This document shows, piece after piece, positions 24,173 through 35,639 of a stretch of DNA of 64,000 bases. Positions within the stretch are counted from its first letter, which is position 1. Each line of letters opens with the position of its first letter. The position numbers and the translations under genes were made by a program. The notes beneath the pieces were generated by a model that saw nothing but the letters and a program-made list of their open reading frames with translations, did not search any database and was not told where the DNA came from. The stretch is from Cocos nucifera. Lineage: Eukaryota > Streptophyta > Magnoliopsida > Arecales > Arecaceae. The stretch covers positions 841,089-905,088 of the forward strand of contig QRFJ01000007.1 of assembly GCA_006176705.1 (NCBI GenBank), read 5' to 3'.

Positions 24173-25110
24173 TGTGGTATCAACTCGCTTTGATATCAAA
24201 CTGTTGGAATATCAGCTATTTTGATACCGCTTATTAAGAATCTAGTACCAAATTATTGCGATATGAAGAAGGAAGAAATTAAATAAGAAAATAATCAAGT
24301 ACATGGATCAGCCTAAAGGCTCGTCTTCACGGGGCATGCAAAGCTTCACGATGAAAGAGAAAAATAGGTACAAGAGGAGAACACACATTCTCAACTCACC
24401 GTATACAAATTTCTCTCAACTAGAAGCTATCCTTACAAAAGCTCTCTCAAAATCTCAAGGAGACCTACAAAAGCTATAAGATGCTCTGCCCTCACAGCCT
24501 CCTCGTCGGATGCTATGCATATATTGTTTCTCTCTCTCATGGGCTGCACGTACTCGGCGCTCTACCAAGCTTCTCTCGACGGCTATCTAAGCCTCTCTAC
24601 GTGCCTCTCACGCCACACGTACCATCTTTTCTACCCCATAGCATCTCATGTCTTTAAATAGGATGAGAATCCTCTTTTCAGCAGTTCACAGGAGTTCTAA
24701 TAGAGCTTGTTCTCCTAATATGAGTCAAATATATTCTTGATGGAGTCTTGGAATGTTTTCCGACCTTTAAATCATGATCGCAACTCTTCATGGCCGCTGG
24801 ATTCTTTGATCCACGTGCAATTTTCGTAGACTTTTTGGATTAATCACAATTTGAGTCCAAATAGAAAAAATTTCATCATATTCTATTCGTCTCCGTCGAG
24901 CCGGCTCGGTCAGGGATCGAGCTGGCTTGACTGCATTTCGCTTGAATTCCTGCTGTTTGTCTCTCTGAGAGAGTCGACTCGGCTGTGGTTCGAGTCGGCT
25001 CAATCTCAATCCGAGTCGGCTCGACTGCGTATCAGAACTGACCCAATTGCTGTGCTAAAAACTAATTTTTTTCCTACTATGGATTGAATTCGAGATGTCA
25101 AATTCTAACA
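24173..25110 (-). repeat. 5' LTR of the short copia element
   Basis: Right terminal repeat, about 938 bp, matching 21660-22587. It carries the promoter side of the element on the minus strand. Confidence 0.85.
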
Positions 25111-25805
25111 AAATATTTCAAGACAATCTTCAAGCAGGAAGGTCTAGCTTTTTATTTGAAAAAAAGATACAATAGTCTATATACAATAAAGCAGATAACA
25201 GAGAGAAAAATTTACTATCATATACCTAAACTAACATTAGAAAAAGGTTTGTTTGGGGGGCAAACAGCTCAGAAAAGTGATAGAGTGATTGATAAAGGCA
25301 AGACACGAAGAAAAGAAGTATGGGCTATGAATATAAGTTTCTATAAATATAAGTCTCATCAATTAACTCAACCAACTCCACCAAAAGAGTTCCCTAAAGG
25401 GACAAAATCAAGATTTCGTCTACAACGAAGAATTTTGGACAAGAACAAAATAATTCAAGGTATAAGCCCTCTTTCGGTTTACTTTTACGTCACTAGTAAA
25501 ACATTGATCCAACTTATAATCCCAAAAAAGAAATATAATTCAGCAAGTCTTAAAATTTAATCAAATATCCGTCCATTAGATTTCTTCATGGAACAGCTTA
25601 ATTTAATAGAGACAGCATACATACATCAGATTGATAAGTAAAACAATCCACAGTCGAGTGAACAAAAGAAAACACGTGCCTCGAATTTGATTAATCGAAA
25701 TTACAAATAAACCAGAAAATAAAAAGCCACTTCAATTCATAAACCCCTAGACAAAAAATGAGGAATTCTCAAAAAGGAAAAGAATGAAGCCATTGATCAA
25801 GCACC
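25111..25805. other. Flank between copia LTR and TMEM234-like exon
   Basis: AT-rich DNA that includes the 3' side of the TMEM234-like exon. An open frame on plus (25084-25560) begins inside the LTR and has no recognisable domain, so it was not called a gene. Confidence 0.5.
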
Positions 25806-26021
25806 TCATGTGATACAAACCCAAACACCCAGAACGATAAGAGCGGTACCAAAGAGTGCAGGCCCGACCCGCATCCCCTCTCCGAGGATCAAGGCGGCGA
25901 CGGCGGTGGCGGCGAAGGTGGTGGCATTGGTCACCGGCACCTGGACGGAGATCGGAGCGCCGCCGAGGATGTAGAAGAAAGCGGCGGGGGCGGAGAGATT
26001 TATGAGGAAAGGGACGGAGTT
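25806..26021 (-). CDS. TMEM234: TMEM234-like membrane protein, C-terminal exon only
   Basis: The minus strand encodes 71 residues and a TGA stop (25806-25808): NSVPFLINLSAPAAFF, then VPVTNATTFAATAV, LILGEGMRVG and ALIVLGVWVCIT at the end. This matches the C-terminal half of plant TMEM234 proteins, small four-helix membrane proteins of the drug/metabolite-transporter type whose function is poorly known. The block is GC-rich and free of stops, so it still looks constrained or young. The N-terminal exons were not found to the right; a LINE lies 46-60 bp upstream of the exon. Either the gene has long introns with earlier exons not identified here, or this is a relic. The acceptor may be the AG just upstream of GCATTC near 26028. 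Confidence 0.75.
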   Translation of the reverse strand, partial: NSVPFLINLSAPAAFFYILGGAPISVQVPVTNATTFAATAVAALILGEGMRVGPALFGTALIVLGVWVCIT

Positions 26022-26066
26022 TGAATGCCTTTTTTGAATCTCTTCAAAATCTTATTAAGACCCGAT

Positions 26067-27211
26067 AGAATGCCTTTTTTGATGTGATTCCTCTCTGGTC
26101 ATGCTTTGAGCAGGTCTTGACATCTAATCTTTCAATCTCATTTTATTGGAATTCAAGAAATTTGAATTGGTGCTTAAATATTAAGGGGCCATTGACCCGA
26201 GTTTGAGCGAAGCAGCTCGAATCTTTACTTACCTTGATTGCTAATTCAGGTATATTCTTGGTTGACTTGTATAATTTTTTCAATTTTAAAGATTTAAGAC
26301 ATCCTTATTCAAAGATACCGTGAAAGACATCTACACCTAAGTTTTTCTATGACTGGCTACTAAGAATAAGCTGCACCGTCGGGATCCTTTTAAAGAAATG
26401 TTGGAATGTGAACTCTTTTGTGTTGCGCGCTAATTTTTCATATGTGCTTCTACAAGGAGTTTGTGGAATATACTCAAGATACAGCTGAAGCTAATTGGCC
26501 GACCAAATGGAGGAAGAGGAACAAACACATTTGGCAACAAGAGGAGGTGATCAGTTGCTAGCGGTAATGCTATGGAAATTTTGGAAGGAGCGGAATGCAA
26601 GATTATTTTTGCACAGAAAAAGATCTATCTTCTCTGCTCTGTATGTTGCCCTTCAGTGCTTTCATGATTGGAAGACTCTTTGCTCCACCAAAAATCTTCA
26701 AGACCATCTTGGCTTGTGGAATAGGTTGAATTCTCTTATTGCTGGTTATTATCGGATTGACTCATCCTCATGATCTTATATCGGTCTTTATTGGGTTTGA
26801 CTGCTTTGTCTTCTCTTAGAATCTGCATGAAAGAATACCACCAATGTGCATGGACATGGAATGTTAGGAAAGAAGCTTGGAGGCATGGAAAGATGCGTTT
26901 GAAAATGGAGGAAAAGCCTACATCGTGCCGCTATGAAGAAATTGTTGAGGAGTCTTAGAAGACATAACAAAGTTTTTTTTTCTGAACCTTATCATCTCCA
27001 TAGTCTTTATTTTTGAAACTCTGAATTCTGTGTAGTTTTATAACTTTCACTTTCTATAGTATTTGAAGCTTCCCCTTGCTATTGTCGAGAAGGGTTTGCC
27101 TTGCTCCATAAATATCTTTCTGTAATTACTTTCCTCCAATAAATCTAGATGGCAATTCTTGCTTCCCTTTTCCTTCAAAAAAAAAAAAAAAAAAAAGAGA
27201 ATGCCTTTTTT
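26067..27211 (+). mobile_element. 5'-truncated LINE with target site duplication
   Basis: The insert spans 26081-27197 and is flanked by AGAATGCCTTTTTT at 26067-26080 and 27198-27211. It ends in a poly-A tail (27178-27196). About 26345-26620 encodes remnants of the zinc-binding C-terminal region of plant L1-type reverse transcriptase (LATKNKLHRRDPFKE, then LWKFWKERNARLF near 26570-26615), with frame shifts. Truncation, poly-A and duplication are the hallmarks of target-primed reverse transcription. The pseudogene is non-functional. Confidence 0.88.
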
Positions 27212-28005
27212 TGGTTATAGAATAAGATAGGATGTCCTCCAAGATAGGGGACCAACATCCCAAATTTTTGTCAAATATCAAAAAATTGATGCTTATACCA
27301 TGGCCGAGGACTTAGGAAATCCTCCACGTGAACATTGCAAACAGTACAATAAAATCCAAATTATAATGAAGCTTAATGTGGGTTAAATATAGCTATTTCA
27401 TCCATCTATTCTCTGCAACCATTCCTCAACCAAATACCAAAACATATATATTTTATAAAGTAGGCCTTTACCTCCAACGGTCAAGGGATATCTCTCCCTT
27501 CATACATTCTCAACCAAGCACCATCTAAAATGTAAAAATCGACCATATGTAATGCGAATTTTTATGCTACATCCAAATCGATAGCCACAATTTCTAAATT
27601 AATTGGTGATAGGCCTTAGAAGGTAGCTAGTGGATCGTTGAAAAAGAAAAACATCTCATGAAAACCGAGTAGTAGAAGGGTTCCAGAAACCTTAAACTAA
27701 GGATTAAAACATATATACATTAAGCGCCAAGGTACAACCAAGATTTATAGTATTGATCATGTACCAAGGTGCAGCCCAGAGATCCGCAAAGATGCAAATC
27801 AAGAACCAATGTATAAATTGAATACTAAGGCACGGATTAGGTATCTTTGAAAATCGGTCCTCTGCTTTGCATCGGGCTCTCTTTGCATGATCAACATGTG
27901 TAAATATTTGATTTTGAGTTCGACCTAAGAATTTAGTGAATAAGAAATCGAGCACTCAAGCTTGACATCCATTGCCTTTTTGCTCGGCAAAGGTCATCAT
28001 GTATA
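27212..28005. other. Intergenic region, nothing recognised
   Basis: AT-rich DNA with scattered short ORFs. 27704-27955 on minus is open for 83 codons without recognisable motifs. Confidence 0.5.
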
Positions 28006-28648
28006 ATTACTGTTATGGATTGGCTATAGCTCATCATCGATCTAGAGTTTTTCGTCTATTTTTGATCGATGGTGATAGCGACATGATTACCATCCGCCTA
28101 CGAGTCCACTGTTAGTCAGCAGATTACCAACCAACAATGAATCGTCCATGGCCGACCTACCTGCGAAAGGATCTTCTTCGTGGTGTGAAGGAAGCTATCT
28201 GTTATCGACCTACCTTGATTGATCGGGTATGGTCGATTAACACTTTGATCGAGCTACTGTTATTTTTGCCAGATTCGTGCCCTTCCAACCTGAAAAGTTT
28301 GGGTAAAGAAGGAGTCCTTTGCGATTCAGTCTTATAAAAAAGAAAGAAAATCTTCTGAATCAATTTTAGAGCAACAAACTCGAAAGATCGTTAGAGTCCG
28401 AAATAGATACGACTCTAATTCTTCTCCTATAAATAAAGGAGCTCCGGGATCCTTCAAGCACGCACTCAATTCAACGCTTTTTCCTCTCTCCTGTCTTCTA
28501 ACTTGAGCATCGGAGGATCTTCAACGGAGAATACCTCGGTGAGAACTTCATTGTAGGAGACCGGGTGAAGCTCGGGCGATAGCTTTTTCTCGACCACAGA
28601 TTACTCGGCGGCCGACCTCGGATGGAAAAATTCAAGAGCAACAATTAC
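28006..28648 (+). mobile_element. Solo LTR with perfect ATTAC duplication
   Basis: TGTTATGG at 28011 through GCAACA at 28643, flanked by ATTAC (28006-28010 and 28644-28648). It contains an LTR-style promoter, 'cctataaataaaggagctcc' (about 28427-28446), and the downstream 'cggaggatcttcaacgg' leader. There is no internal region, so this is the product of LTR-LTR recombination. The family looks gypsy-like by style only. Confidence 0.85.
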
Positions 28649-29049
28649 CACACATGGACTTTTTGGCCTCATGCTATATCTGGGAGACTAATTTACCCAA
28701 TGCTCATCAGAGCACTTATCACACACCGTGGTGCCTGAAATGGATATCACATCCACATATGGTTATTGATGCAAATGCACATCGCGGGGTGCCCCAAAGG
28801 ACCATCGAATGGTTCTTTTCTCCTCAAACCTTACTTTTAGTTTAAAGGAAAAACATTTGGTGGCCTTAAAAACGCAAAGAGAGCTTTAATATGAGCAAAA
28901 CAAATGTACATTCAAAAAGAAAAGCATAGCTCAAGAAGGATGCGAAGTGGGGGAGGTAAAATAGTCCTTTACTCATGAAACGATCTCGGTCAAGGGCTAC
29001 ATTCACCCGTTCACTCTGGAGGGAGAAGGATGCGAAGTGGCAGACAAAC
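28649..29049. other. Intergenic, 3' side of GDU-like gene
   Basis: Contains a 22-bp near-repeat, 'gaaggatgcgaagtgg', at about 28936 and 29026. Nothing else was recognised. Confidence 0.5.
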
Positions 29050-29397
29050 CTATGGCTGATGAGGGCAAGGTTGAGCTATATAAGATACATGATCATCACC
29101 AGCCGCAATAACCAGCTTGCTCTGCCAATCATCAGGTGGTAAGGATGATGAGTCTATGGCTGCTGATCTCCTCCATTGCTGTTGATAATGATGCATGGCC
29201 ATCGCATTACGTACTTGCATTTCGATCTGGCCGTCCGTGGCTGTCGAGCTTTGCCGCCTCCTCTGCAAGCAACTTGCCACCACATAGAGCAGGATACGCA
29301 GCCCAAAGATTATCCCTATGATCATCAGGACCACCAAGATGTAGCCAGTCACGGGCCGATGAACATGCCTGCACCCAACAAGACCTATGCACACCAT
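29050..29397 (-). CDS. GLUTAMINE DUMPER-like single-span membrane protein
   Basis: An uninterrupted minus-strand frame of 115 residues. Residues 18-41 form one membrane helix (GYILVVLMIIGIIFGLRILL), followed by a basic stop-transfer patch (QRRRQ, 45-49). Near the C-terminus KLVIAAGDDHVSYIAQP (94-110) parallels the VIMAG region of GDU proteins, where LVI-x-AG-[ED]-D and a Tyr/Ile-Ala-x-Pro tail are conserved. GDUs are small plasma-membrane proteins that stimulate amino-acid export and interact with RING ligases. The N-terminal part and the IAAG in place of IMAG are divergent, so it may be a GDU-related subfamily or an unrelated small protein. A TATA-like sequence on minus (about 29538-29546) lies about 140 bp upstream of the ATG. 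Single exon, as is usual for GDUs. Confidence 0.6.
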   Translation of the reverse strand: MVCIGLVGCRHVHRPVTGYILVVLMIIGIIFGLRILLYVVASCLQRRRQSSTATDGQIEMQVRNAMAMHHYQQQWRRSAAIDSSSLPPDDWQSKLVIAAGDDHVSYIAQPCPHQP

Positions 29398-29627
29398 TTT
29401 CTAGTAGTCATGAGCCGTTTGGTCGTGTCTTCGTCGAAATCTTATGCAACACTACGATTCCTTACTTGGTGGGGATGATTGGAAGGCTTTGCACCTATGC
29501 CTTGCTTGGAGAGGGAGGGAGGGAAATTAATAGCGATGCATTATATTTAGCCAATCACCGTTTACCTCCAACTCTTCATGTGGGTCACCCAATTGTGAGG
29601 CTAGCATACCAGCAAAGAAATAAAGAG

Positions 29628-29890
29628 ACTAGATATATGTTTGGTTGGAAGAAGTTGGATTTGTAATGAAAATGCGAACGAGTGATTCTTATTTCAACTG
29701 TTTAGGAGTCACCTTATTTCCACTCCGATTCCAAAATAAAAAATAAAAATGTTCTAATCCTCCAAAATCTAATTCCTATTTTTTTTAATATTAAAATTTT
29801 ATTTTAATTCTAATTTTGATCGTGAAGAGGTTCCAATTTCTATTCTAATTCATTTTGATTCTGGTTTCAATTGCAAACAAAATATATGTT
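29628..29890. mobile_element. MITE-like element with GTTTGG ends
   Basis: 'atatatgtttggttgg' at the left is loosely mirrored by 'caattgcaaacaaaatatat' at the right, with an AT-rich core that folds back ('ttccaaaataaaaaataaaa' and 'ttttaattctaattttg'). It lies just upstream of the GDU-like gene. Termini are approximate. Confidence 0.45.
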
Positions 29891-31167
29891 AAAAATATTC
29901 GAATATTTAGATGAAACAATATCACGAAGCAGTGATGGCTACCTATCCAATCTTCGAAGGTGGTTAGATCAGAACCCAAAAAATTTAGGAATCCTATTTG
30001 ACCGGATGATGGATGGGAGGGATAGCGTCGGCAGGAGCATTTGCGTTGGCCACCAAATGATTCAAGGTGAGGAGGCGATCGGATGTCATTGGAGGGGTGG
30101 CAGGTGCAATTGATTCTCATGAGCGGAGGCAGCATGACCCAATTTTGTGCGAGAGGAGGCAACTCGTTTCTCCAATGGATTAAGGCCGTCAGGGCAACTA
30201 CACTTGACCTATTGTTTGAGGATCACCGACCCAACATGTTGACCGAATACATGAAATAAGAAGGGATAAAAAAAAAGAAATATAAATCACCGCCAAGATA
30301 ATCAAAATTCATATTATTGAAGAGGTTACTTATTGTTGAGAGTATTGATAGTTATAATCTAACCTATACTATGTTCTAAAAGGACAGTTTGAAAATCATA
30401 CAATATTCTACTCCTACTTTTATGTCAAAAATATCCTAACCTAAATCTTTAAATTCCTCTCTAAAGATATAGAGCAATTATATATATATATATATAAAAG
30501 GAAATTAATCGTCTCCCGTATAAGCTCCATCCAACCCGCTCCTCTCCCATCTCTCTTTCCCTTTATGCATCCCTCATCCCACTTGTTAAAAAGACATCCA
30601 TCTTTTCCAAGATTTCAATATTCACGGTTGTCAGGTGGAACGTGCCTATCGAGTTCATCAACCAATATTCACAGTCGTCAGCAGGCAAGTAAATTACAAA
30701 AAGTAATAAACAACGTGATTATAATATATATTGTTCAAATTGCTTGCTGTATGCTGTAACTCTGCCCACCTGAGTTTGGACATGCCGATGACGAGTAGGA
30801 CACGCAAATGAAGATACTTGCTGCTCTGCATTGCTTGTGAATTTTGCACCGCAAGGTCTCGTGTCATGATGCAGATCCAATAGCATTCAAAAACAAATCA
30901 AGCATTTGCTCAACAATCCAAATGTGATTTATTGATGTTGAAGAATTTCAATTGGTGACCCACCGTCAAGCTGCCAATTTCTTCAACATTATCTGTCTGG
31001 AAAACAAGATGCATTGGAAGGATTTTAATTTCTGAGATTGTTCCTTGTCAAAGCCCATGAAGCCCAAAAAATTGGGTGCAATGAAAGAAAAAGAATCAGC
31101 ATAATTTGATGCAAGTAATTCTTCCCTCCTCGAATTTATATAGAAGGATGTTGCTGATGATGATGAT
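29891..31167. other. Intergenic region, nothing recognised
   Basis: AT-rich. A (TA)n run occupies 30480-30495. Short ORFs on both strands lack motifs. Confidence 0.5.
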
Positions 31168-31899
31168 TGTTACGGCCAATCCGACGTCGGAAAATCTGCA
31201 AGAGTAAGTCCACACTGATCGGAGTGGGCTCCTGTGGGGATCCTCCGATGCTAAGTTAGTGGACTGGTCGAACAGTGAAAAGAATGAATTCAAGTCTTTT
31301 AAACTAGCCGGCTTATCTTCCTTTTATAGATGTTATGGTGATAACCGTTTAGCACGAGGATCCCTCTTTTTCTGTTGTAGCATGATCGTGGGTGAGTAGT
31401 TAAAATCATCCACTAATTATCATGGTCCGCTCTTTTCGGGGATGATTTTGTAGGATCCATCAAGAGTCGGATAAGTTATTTGGAGAACTTTCGTTGATTG
31501 ATCGGCTGACTTGTAGCCGAACCGACCGTCAATTAGTTGGCCGATTTGGGACCCGACTGACTATTAGACGGTCGATCGGTCAACCGACTTATTTTAGGGA
31601 TCGATCGGACATCAGTTGGCTGATCGATCGATGGGTTGAGAAAGTTGAGACCGATCGACAGTCGATTGGATGGCTTGACATCGAATCTGATCGTCATCCG
31701 TCGGACTGATCATTAATCAGATGGCCATGAATCGGTCCTCCCATTTATATATTGGTGGGAGAATTGATGGGTCGACCATCGTCGATCTTCAGGCATACTT
31801 TCTTCATCATCGATCGTCATTCGGCGAACGATTGTCAATATCCGATAGTAAGTCAGTCGCAAGCTGGTGAGTTGGGCAGCAGATCAATAGCACCCAACA
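31168..31899 (+). repeat. LTR-like segment of a gypsy-type element
   Basis: 732 bp bounded by TGTTACGG and CCCAACA, rich in 'gatcgg/ccgatc' short palindromes (31490-31720). It is followed by a leader and then the gag-like frame that starts near 32345. No second copy was found in the window, so the LTR call rests on ends and context. The purine run read on minus beside its right end (GGGGGCAATTG) leaves orientation open. Confidence 0.5.
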
Positions 31900-32394
31900 A
31901 TTGCCCCCATGCCTAGGTTCGATGCGGCTACTTCAATTTAACGCACCGAATGTAAGGGGTTGATACGTGGTATTGCCTTGGGTTTCATTTTGCCGCTTGC
32001 TACTAATGATCTTTGTGATGCTCGACAAAGCCACTATCTGACACCTCAGGGATTACAATGGTTGCCATTATTATCGTACGGCCATGCTCGAGAGATTTGA
32101 TGTTCGGCTGATCCTTAGTCGACATGTGTCGATATCTAGTGAGATCTCTGTGCATCTAGACCGTCGGTGGGTTCTATATATATAGGACCCCCGCGAAGGT
32201 TTTTCCTCCATCGCTTTCAATAGTAGTAACTTTCGAAAAACATGCTTGTCCTCTCGCCTTTTATCTTCCAAGTTCGAAGTTCAAATCTTCTCCCTGACAT
32301 CTTTTTCATCTTTTCTTTTTTTTTCATCCTATCTAGTTGTATAGATGGTTGGCCGTAATAGTTTGTTGCAGGATCCAGCCACTACTATAAAAAA

Positions 32395-32780
32395 GGACTA
32401 CGACAGCAATTTATAACCGCTGCCATAGTCCAAAAAATTGATATCATCATGTATGACAGCGATTTTCTAACCGCTGCTACTACGGCCATTACCGTAGCTC
32501 TTGGCAGCGGTTATTGCAGCGGTTGTTAGAATTGCTGCCATAGATAGCCTATTGCAGCGATTTATAAACCACTGCAATAGATCGACCTATAGCAACGGTT
32601 ATGTGACCGCTGCCATAGGTTATCTATAGCAGCGATTATATAACTGCTGCCATAGGTAATCTATAGTAGCGATTTCTTAACCGCTGCCATAGATCTAATG
32701 TAGCGATTGGCACGGAACCTATGACAGCGGTTGGCACGGATATGACAGCGGTTATAAAATCGCTACCATAGATCTTGAAT
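32395..32780. repeat. Left subterminal hairpin array of the CACTA element
   Basis: About 8 units of the form 'ctatggcagcggttNtataaccgctgccatag', each an inverted pair of about 13-bp arms, spaced 45-50 bp. Subterminal repeats of CACTA elements bind the element's TNPA-type protein; that is family knowledge. Confidence 0.8.
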
Positions 32781-32942
32781 AATTAAAAAAAATAAATTTT
32801 TTTATTTTTTTTATATATTTTACTTAATAAATATAGATATATAACATAAAAAAATATAATAAACATAAAAATTATTCTGAAATGCTAAAATTTTATTACT
32901 GAATAAAATTTATTATAATATTTTTTTAAAAAAATAAAATAC

Positions 32943-34617
32943 ATCAAAAGTCTCCTAAATCTACATCATCATCGTCGTCATCATCATCGAAAGTCGTAGC
33001 TGAAATGCGGGCCAACATATCCTCGAAGCCCGTGACTTCAAAACGCGCGTTGAGCATCGACATCATATCTCTCACGATGCCCTCCAGATGAGATGTGTGC
33101 TCCTCAGCCTAATCTGCCCGCATTACAGCATGATCTGCCCATGCCAACGCCTCCTCAAGCTTCTTCCAGCTAACGACACCGAAAGTCTGTGAGAAGATGC
33201 TCGCCTCGGATCAATAGCTCATCGACATATGTCCGAGCCTGCATCGAATCCTCCCAGAGTGATCAGGCCCCAAGATCTGAGATAGATGATCATGGGGCCC
33301 AGAGGTATCCGGGCCCTCGCTCGCGAGCGCATCTAACTGATCTTGTAATTATAAATTTAAATAAAATTTGATAAAAAATGCTATAATACTAATCATATAT
33401 ATTAATATATTTAATACTTATAAAATACGTGCGATCGCGGCGTTCATCGACCTGCCCATTTTGTCCGTGCAGTTAGATCGAAAGATCTCGCTACGATTGG
33501 ACATCACTCCATCTCTCATCAGCTATAACAAAAAATAAATTTATCAGAAAGATAATAAAAAATATGAATTTAATTTATCTAGTAAGATTTAGAATTAATT
33601 ACATCTCTATGCACACTATTGACCATAGACTCGTGGCCTAGAGTGTGCATATACTCCTGAGCTACACGATTCTTCCAGTTCTGACGGAAGGTAGCCTAAC
33701 AAGTATTTAAATAAATAATAAATATTTAAATAATATTTAAATAAAACTTTAAGTGTATTAAAAATTTTAAAAGTTAGAAATTTTATTTTGAACTTCTGGC
33801 TCCTCTAGTGTCTAACCATCCTCTTCCACTGACTCGGAGGACAGTCCTGTATTTAGGAAACAAGCTCCTCCAGAGTGTCTCGTCGGTGCTCGAGCCATCC
33901 TCTGTGGAGCTTGATCTTGTAACCCTAGTATAACTCCTCGATCTTCTTCAGTCGGGCATCTTGAGTCCTCTCGTGATTGAAAAAGTCATACCTCCTCTGT
34001 ACAAATTTATCAAAAATCAGTTACAAAATTATTCTAATCAAATATATATAGTATAAATATATAAAATACATAAATATAACTAAGATGCACGTACTTACCC
34101 ATATCTCCTCTTATACTCGATCCCTGACGGCAGCATCCATCAAACGCTAGTCTATGGGCTCTACGGGAATGATGTCCGACGTCTCACAAGCACTCCAAAA
34201 AAGAAATGCATCTTCCATACGGTCTCCCCTACTGGCATCCCGTCCACATCATATTGCACCATCAACTGATGCTAGTGGTTTCACACGTATGCCATACATG
34301 TGGAACCGTAAAATATCCGACTGAATGATGCACCTGCAATATAAATATGTTATGCAAATATATAAGTATACAAATACTATATAAAAAATAAAGTTGTGCT
34401 AATATAATAAAAATGTACACTTAGATGCTTGCGACGATAGAGGCTCAGCTATCGGTGGAGTAGATGCCGTTGGTGGAGTAGATACCGATGGTGAAGATCC
34501 CTGAGCAATTGATGTCGAGGTAGATGAAGTATGCTCTGATTGCTCCTCGGATGCTGAACTGTGCATAATCTACCGAGGGACAGGGGTGAAAGTTAGATGG
34601 CATTTCGGTGCCATCAT
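32943..34617 (-). pseudogene. Transposase_24-like (PTTA/En-Spm plant transposon) protein remnant
   Basis: Minus-strand exon-like blocks run from an ATG near 34617 to a stop near 32948. Blocks include a Ser/Thr/Pro-rich start (SASEEQSEHTSSTSTS), a middle with DARLKKIEELY and CPPSQWKRMVRH, ATFRQNWKNRVAQEYMHTLGHES near 33610-33690, a helical part (WKKLEEALAWADHAV) and an acidic tail (DDDDDDDDVDLGDF). The W..MV, NW.NR and H..GHES arrangement is that of the plant Transposase_24 family, accessory proteins of CACTA elements. In-frame stops at several points make it a pseudogene. Confidence 0.65.
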
Positions 34618-34679
34618 GACCTGTAACGTTAATGAACATTAATTAATATAACATCGTGACATATCAAATTCTATTCATT

Positions 34680-35200
34680 TGAAAGTCGAGCCAGCTCCAT
34701 GCCTAAGACATTCGGCTAGAATCCTCCCCCAATCGGCTCGATCACGGCCCGAGCCAGCTCGGCTGTGTGCCATCGAGCTCGATCACGGCCCGAGCCAGCT
34801 CGGCTGTGTGCCATCCTCTCAATCACTTCCTCTCTCGATCTCTCTTGCCGACGACGGCAGTAAGGCCCAACCCCTCCCTCCCGACTTTTTCATCTCTCGA
34901 TCTTCCTCTCTTCCTCTCTCAATCTCCCTCGCCAGCGAGGCCGGACCCCATCCCTCCCTCTCTCACTCTCTCGATCTTCCTCGCCGGCAAAGTCGGACCC
35001 CATCCCTCCCAGTGATACCGACGAGGCCGAACCCCCTCCCTCTCTCGCTCTCTCGATCTCCCACTCTCCCTCTCTCGATCTTCCTCATCCGATGAGGCTG
35101 GACCCCCTCCTTCCAATGATGGTGGCGAGGCCAGACCCCCTCCCTCCCAATGATGGCAGCGAAGCCGGATCTCCCCTTTCTCTCTCTAGTACAGATCCGT
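34680..35200. repeat. Pyrimidine-rich minisatellite in the CACTA element
   Basis: A 38-bp direct repeat ('gatcacggcccgagccagct' core) occurs twice at 34738-34811. It is followed by repeated 'ccctccctctctcgatcttcctcgccgg' units to 35190. Long ORFs in this block on both strands are composition artefacts. Confidence 0.7.
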
Positions 35201-35639
35201 CGGATATTCAAATTCAAATTCGGTATCAGTAATTAAAATTAGGATCCGAAATCCAAATATTCAAATTTCGATCCAAACCCAATCCGTTAACGAATCTAGT
35301 TCATAGCCGCCGACTTGGCACGGCCTAAGGCTACCACCACGACATGACCCAAAAACTACAGCATGCAGATAATTATAATATTTATAATAAATATTTATAA
35401 TATTTATAATAAATATTTATAATATTTATTATAAATATTCTATAAATTATTATAAATATATATGATTAATAAATAATACTATGAAATTAAAAAAAAATTA
35501 TACTTACGGCTATAGAGAGTGGATCACACCGAAAGCTCTGAGGATCGCTGGCGATGATGCTAGAGGAGGACGATAGGCACTAGAAGGTAACCTGCGAAAA
35601 TAAAAGCAAGATAGTGAGATAGAGAAGAAAAAAAGAAAA

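Larger units (their letters stand above)
21660..25110 (-). mobile_element. Short non-autonomous copia-type LTR retrotransposon
   Basis: Two LTRs, 21660-22587 and 24173-25110, share the same sequence with moderate divergence (for example 'taccaaattattgcg', 'gccctcacagcctcctcgtcgg'). On minus the LTR starts TGTTAGRATTT and ends ACCACA. Next to the right LTR, 24155-24168 on minus reads TTAGTATCAGAGC, a tRNA-iMet-type PBS. Next to the left LTR a purine tract (AAGGTGGAGATTG on minus, about 22588-22600) is the PPT. The internal part is only about 1.6 kb and has gag-protease remnants but no integrase or reverse transcriptase, so movement would need helper proteins. No clean 5-bp target duplication is visible. 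Confidence 0.88.

Noticed and set aside
25084..25560. 158-codon plus ORF
   Set aside because: Starts inside an LTR and is AT-rich Lys/Ile-rich sequence with no recognisable domain.
31168..31899. Solo LTR interpretation of this segment
   Set aside because: The 5-bp flanks (ATGAT and ATTGC) do not match, and a leader with gag-like start follows, so it was kept as an LTR of a longer element.
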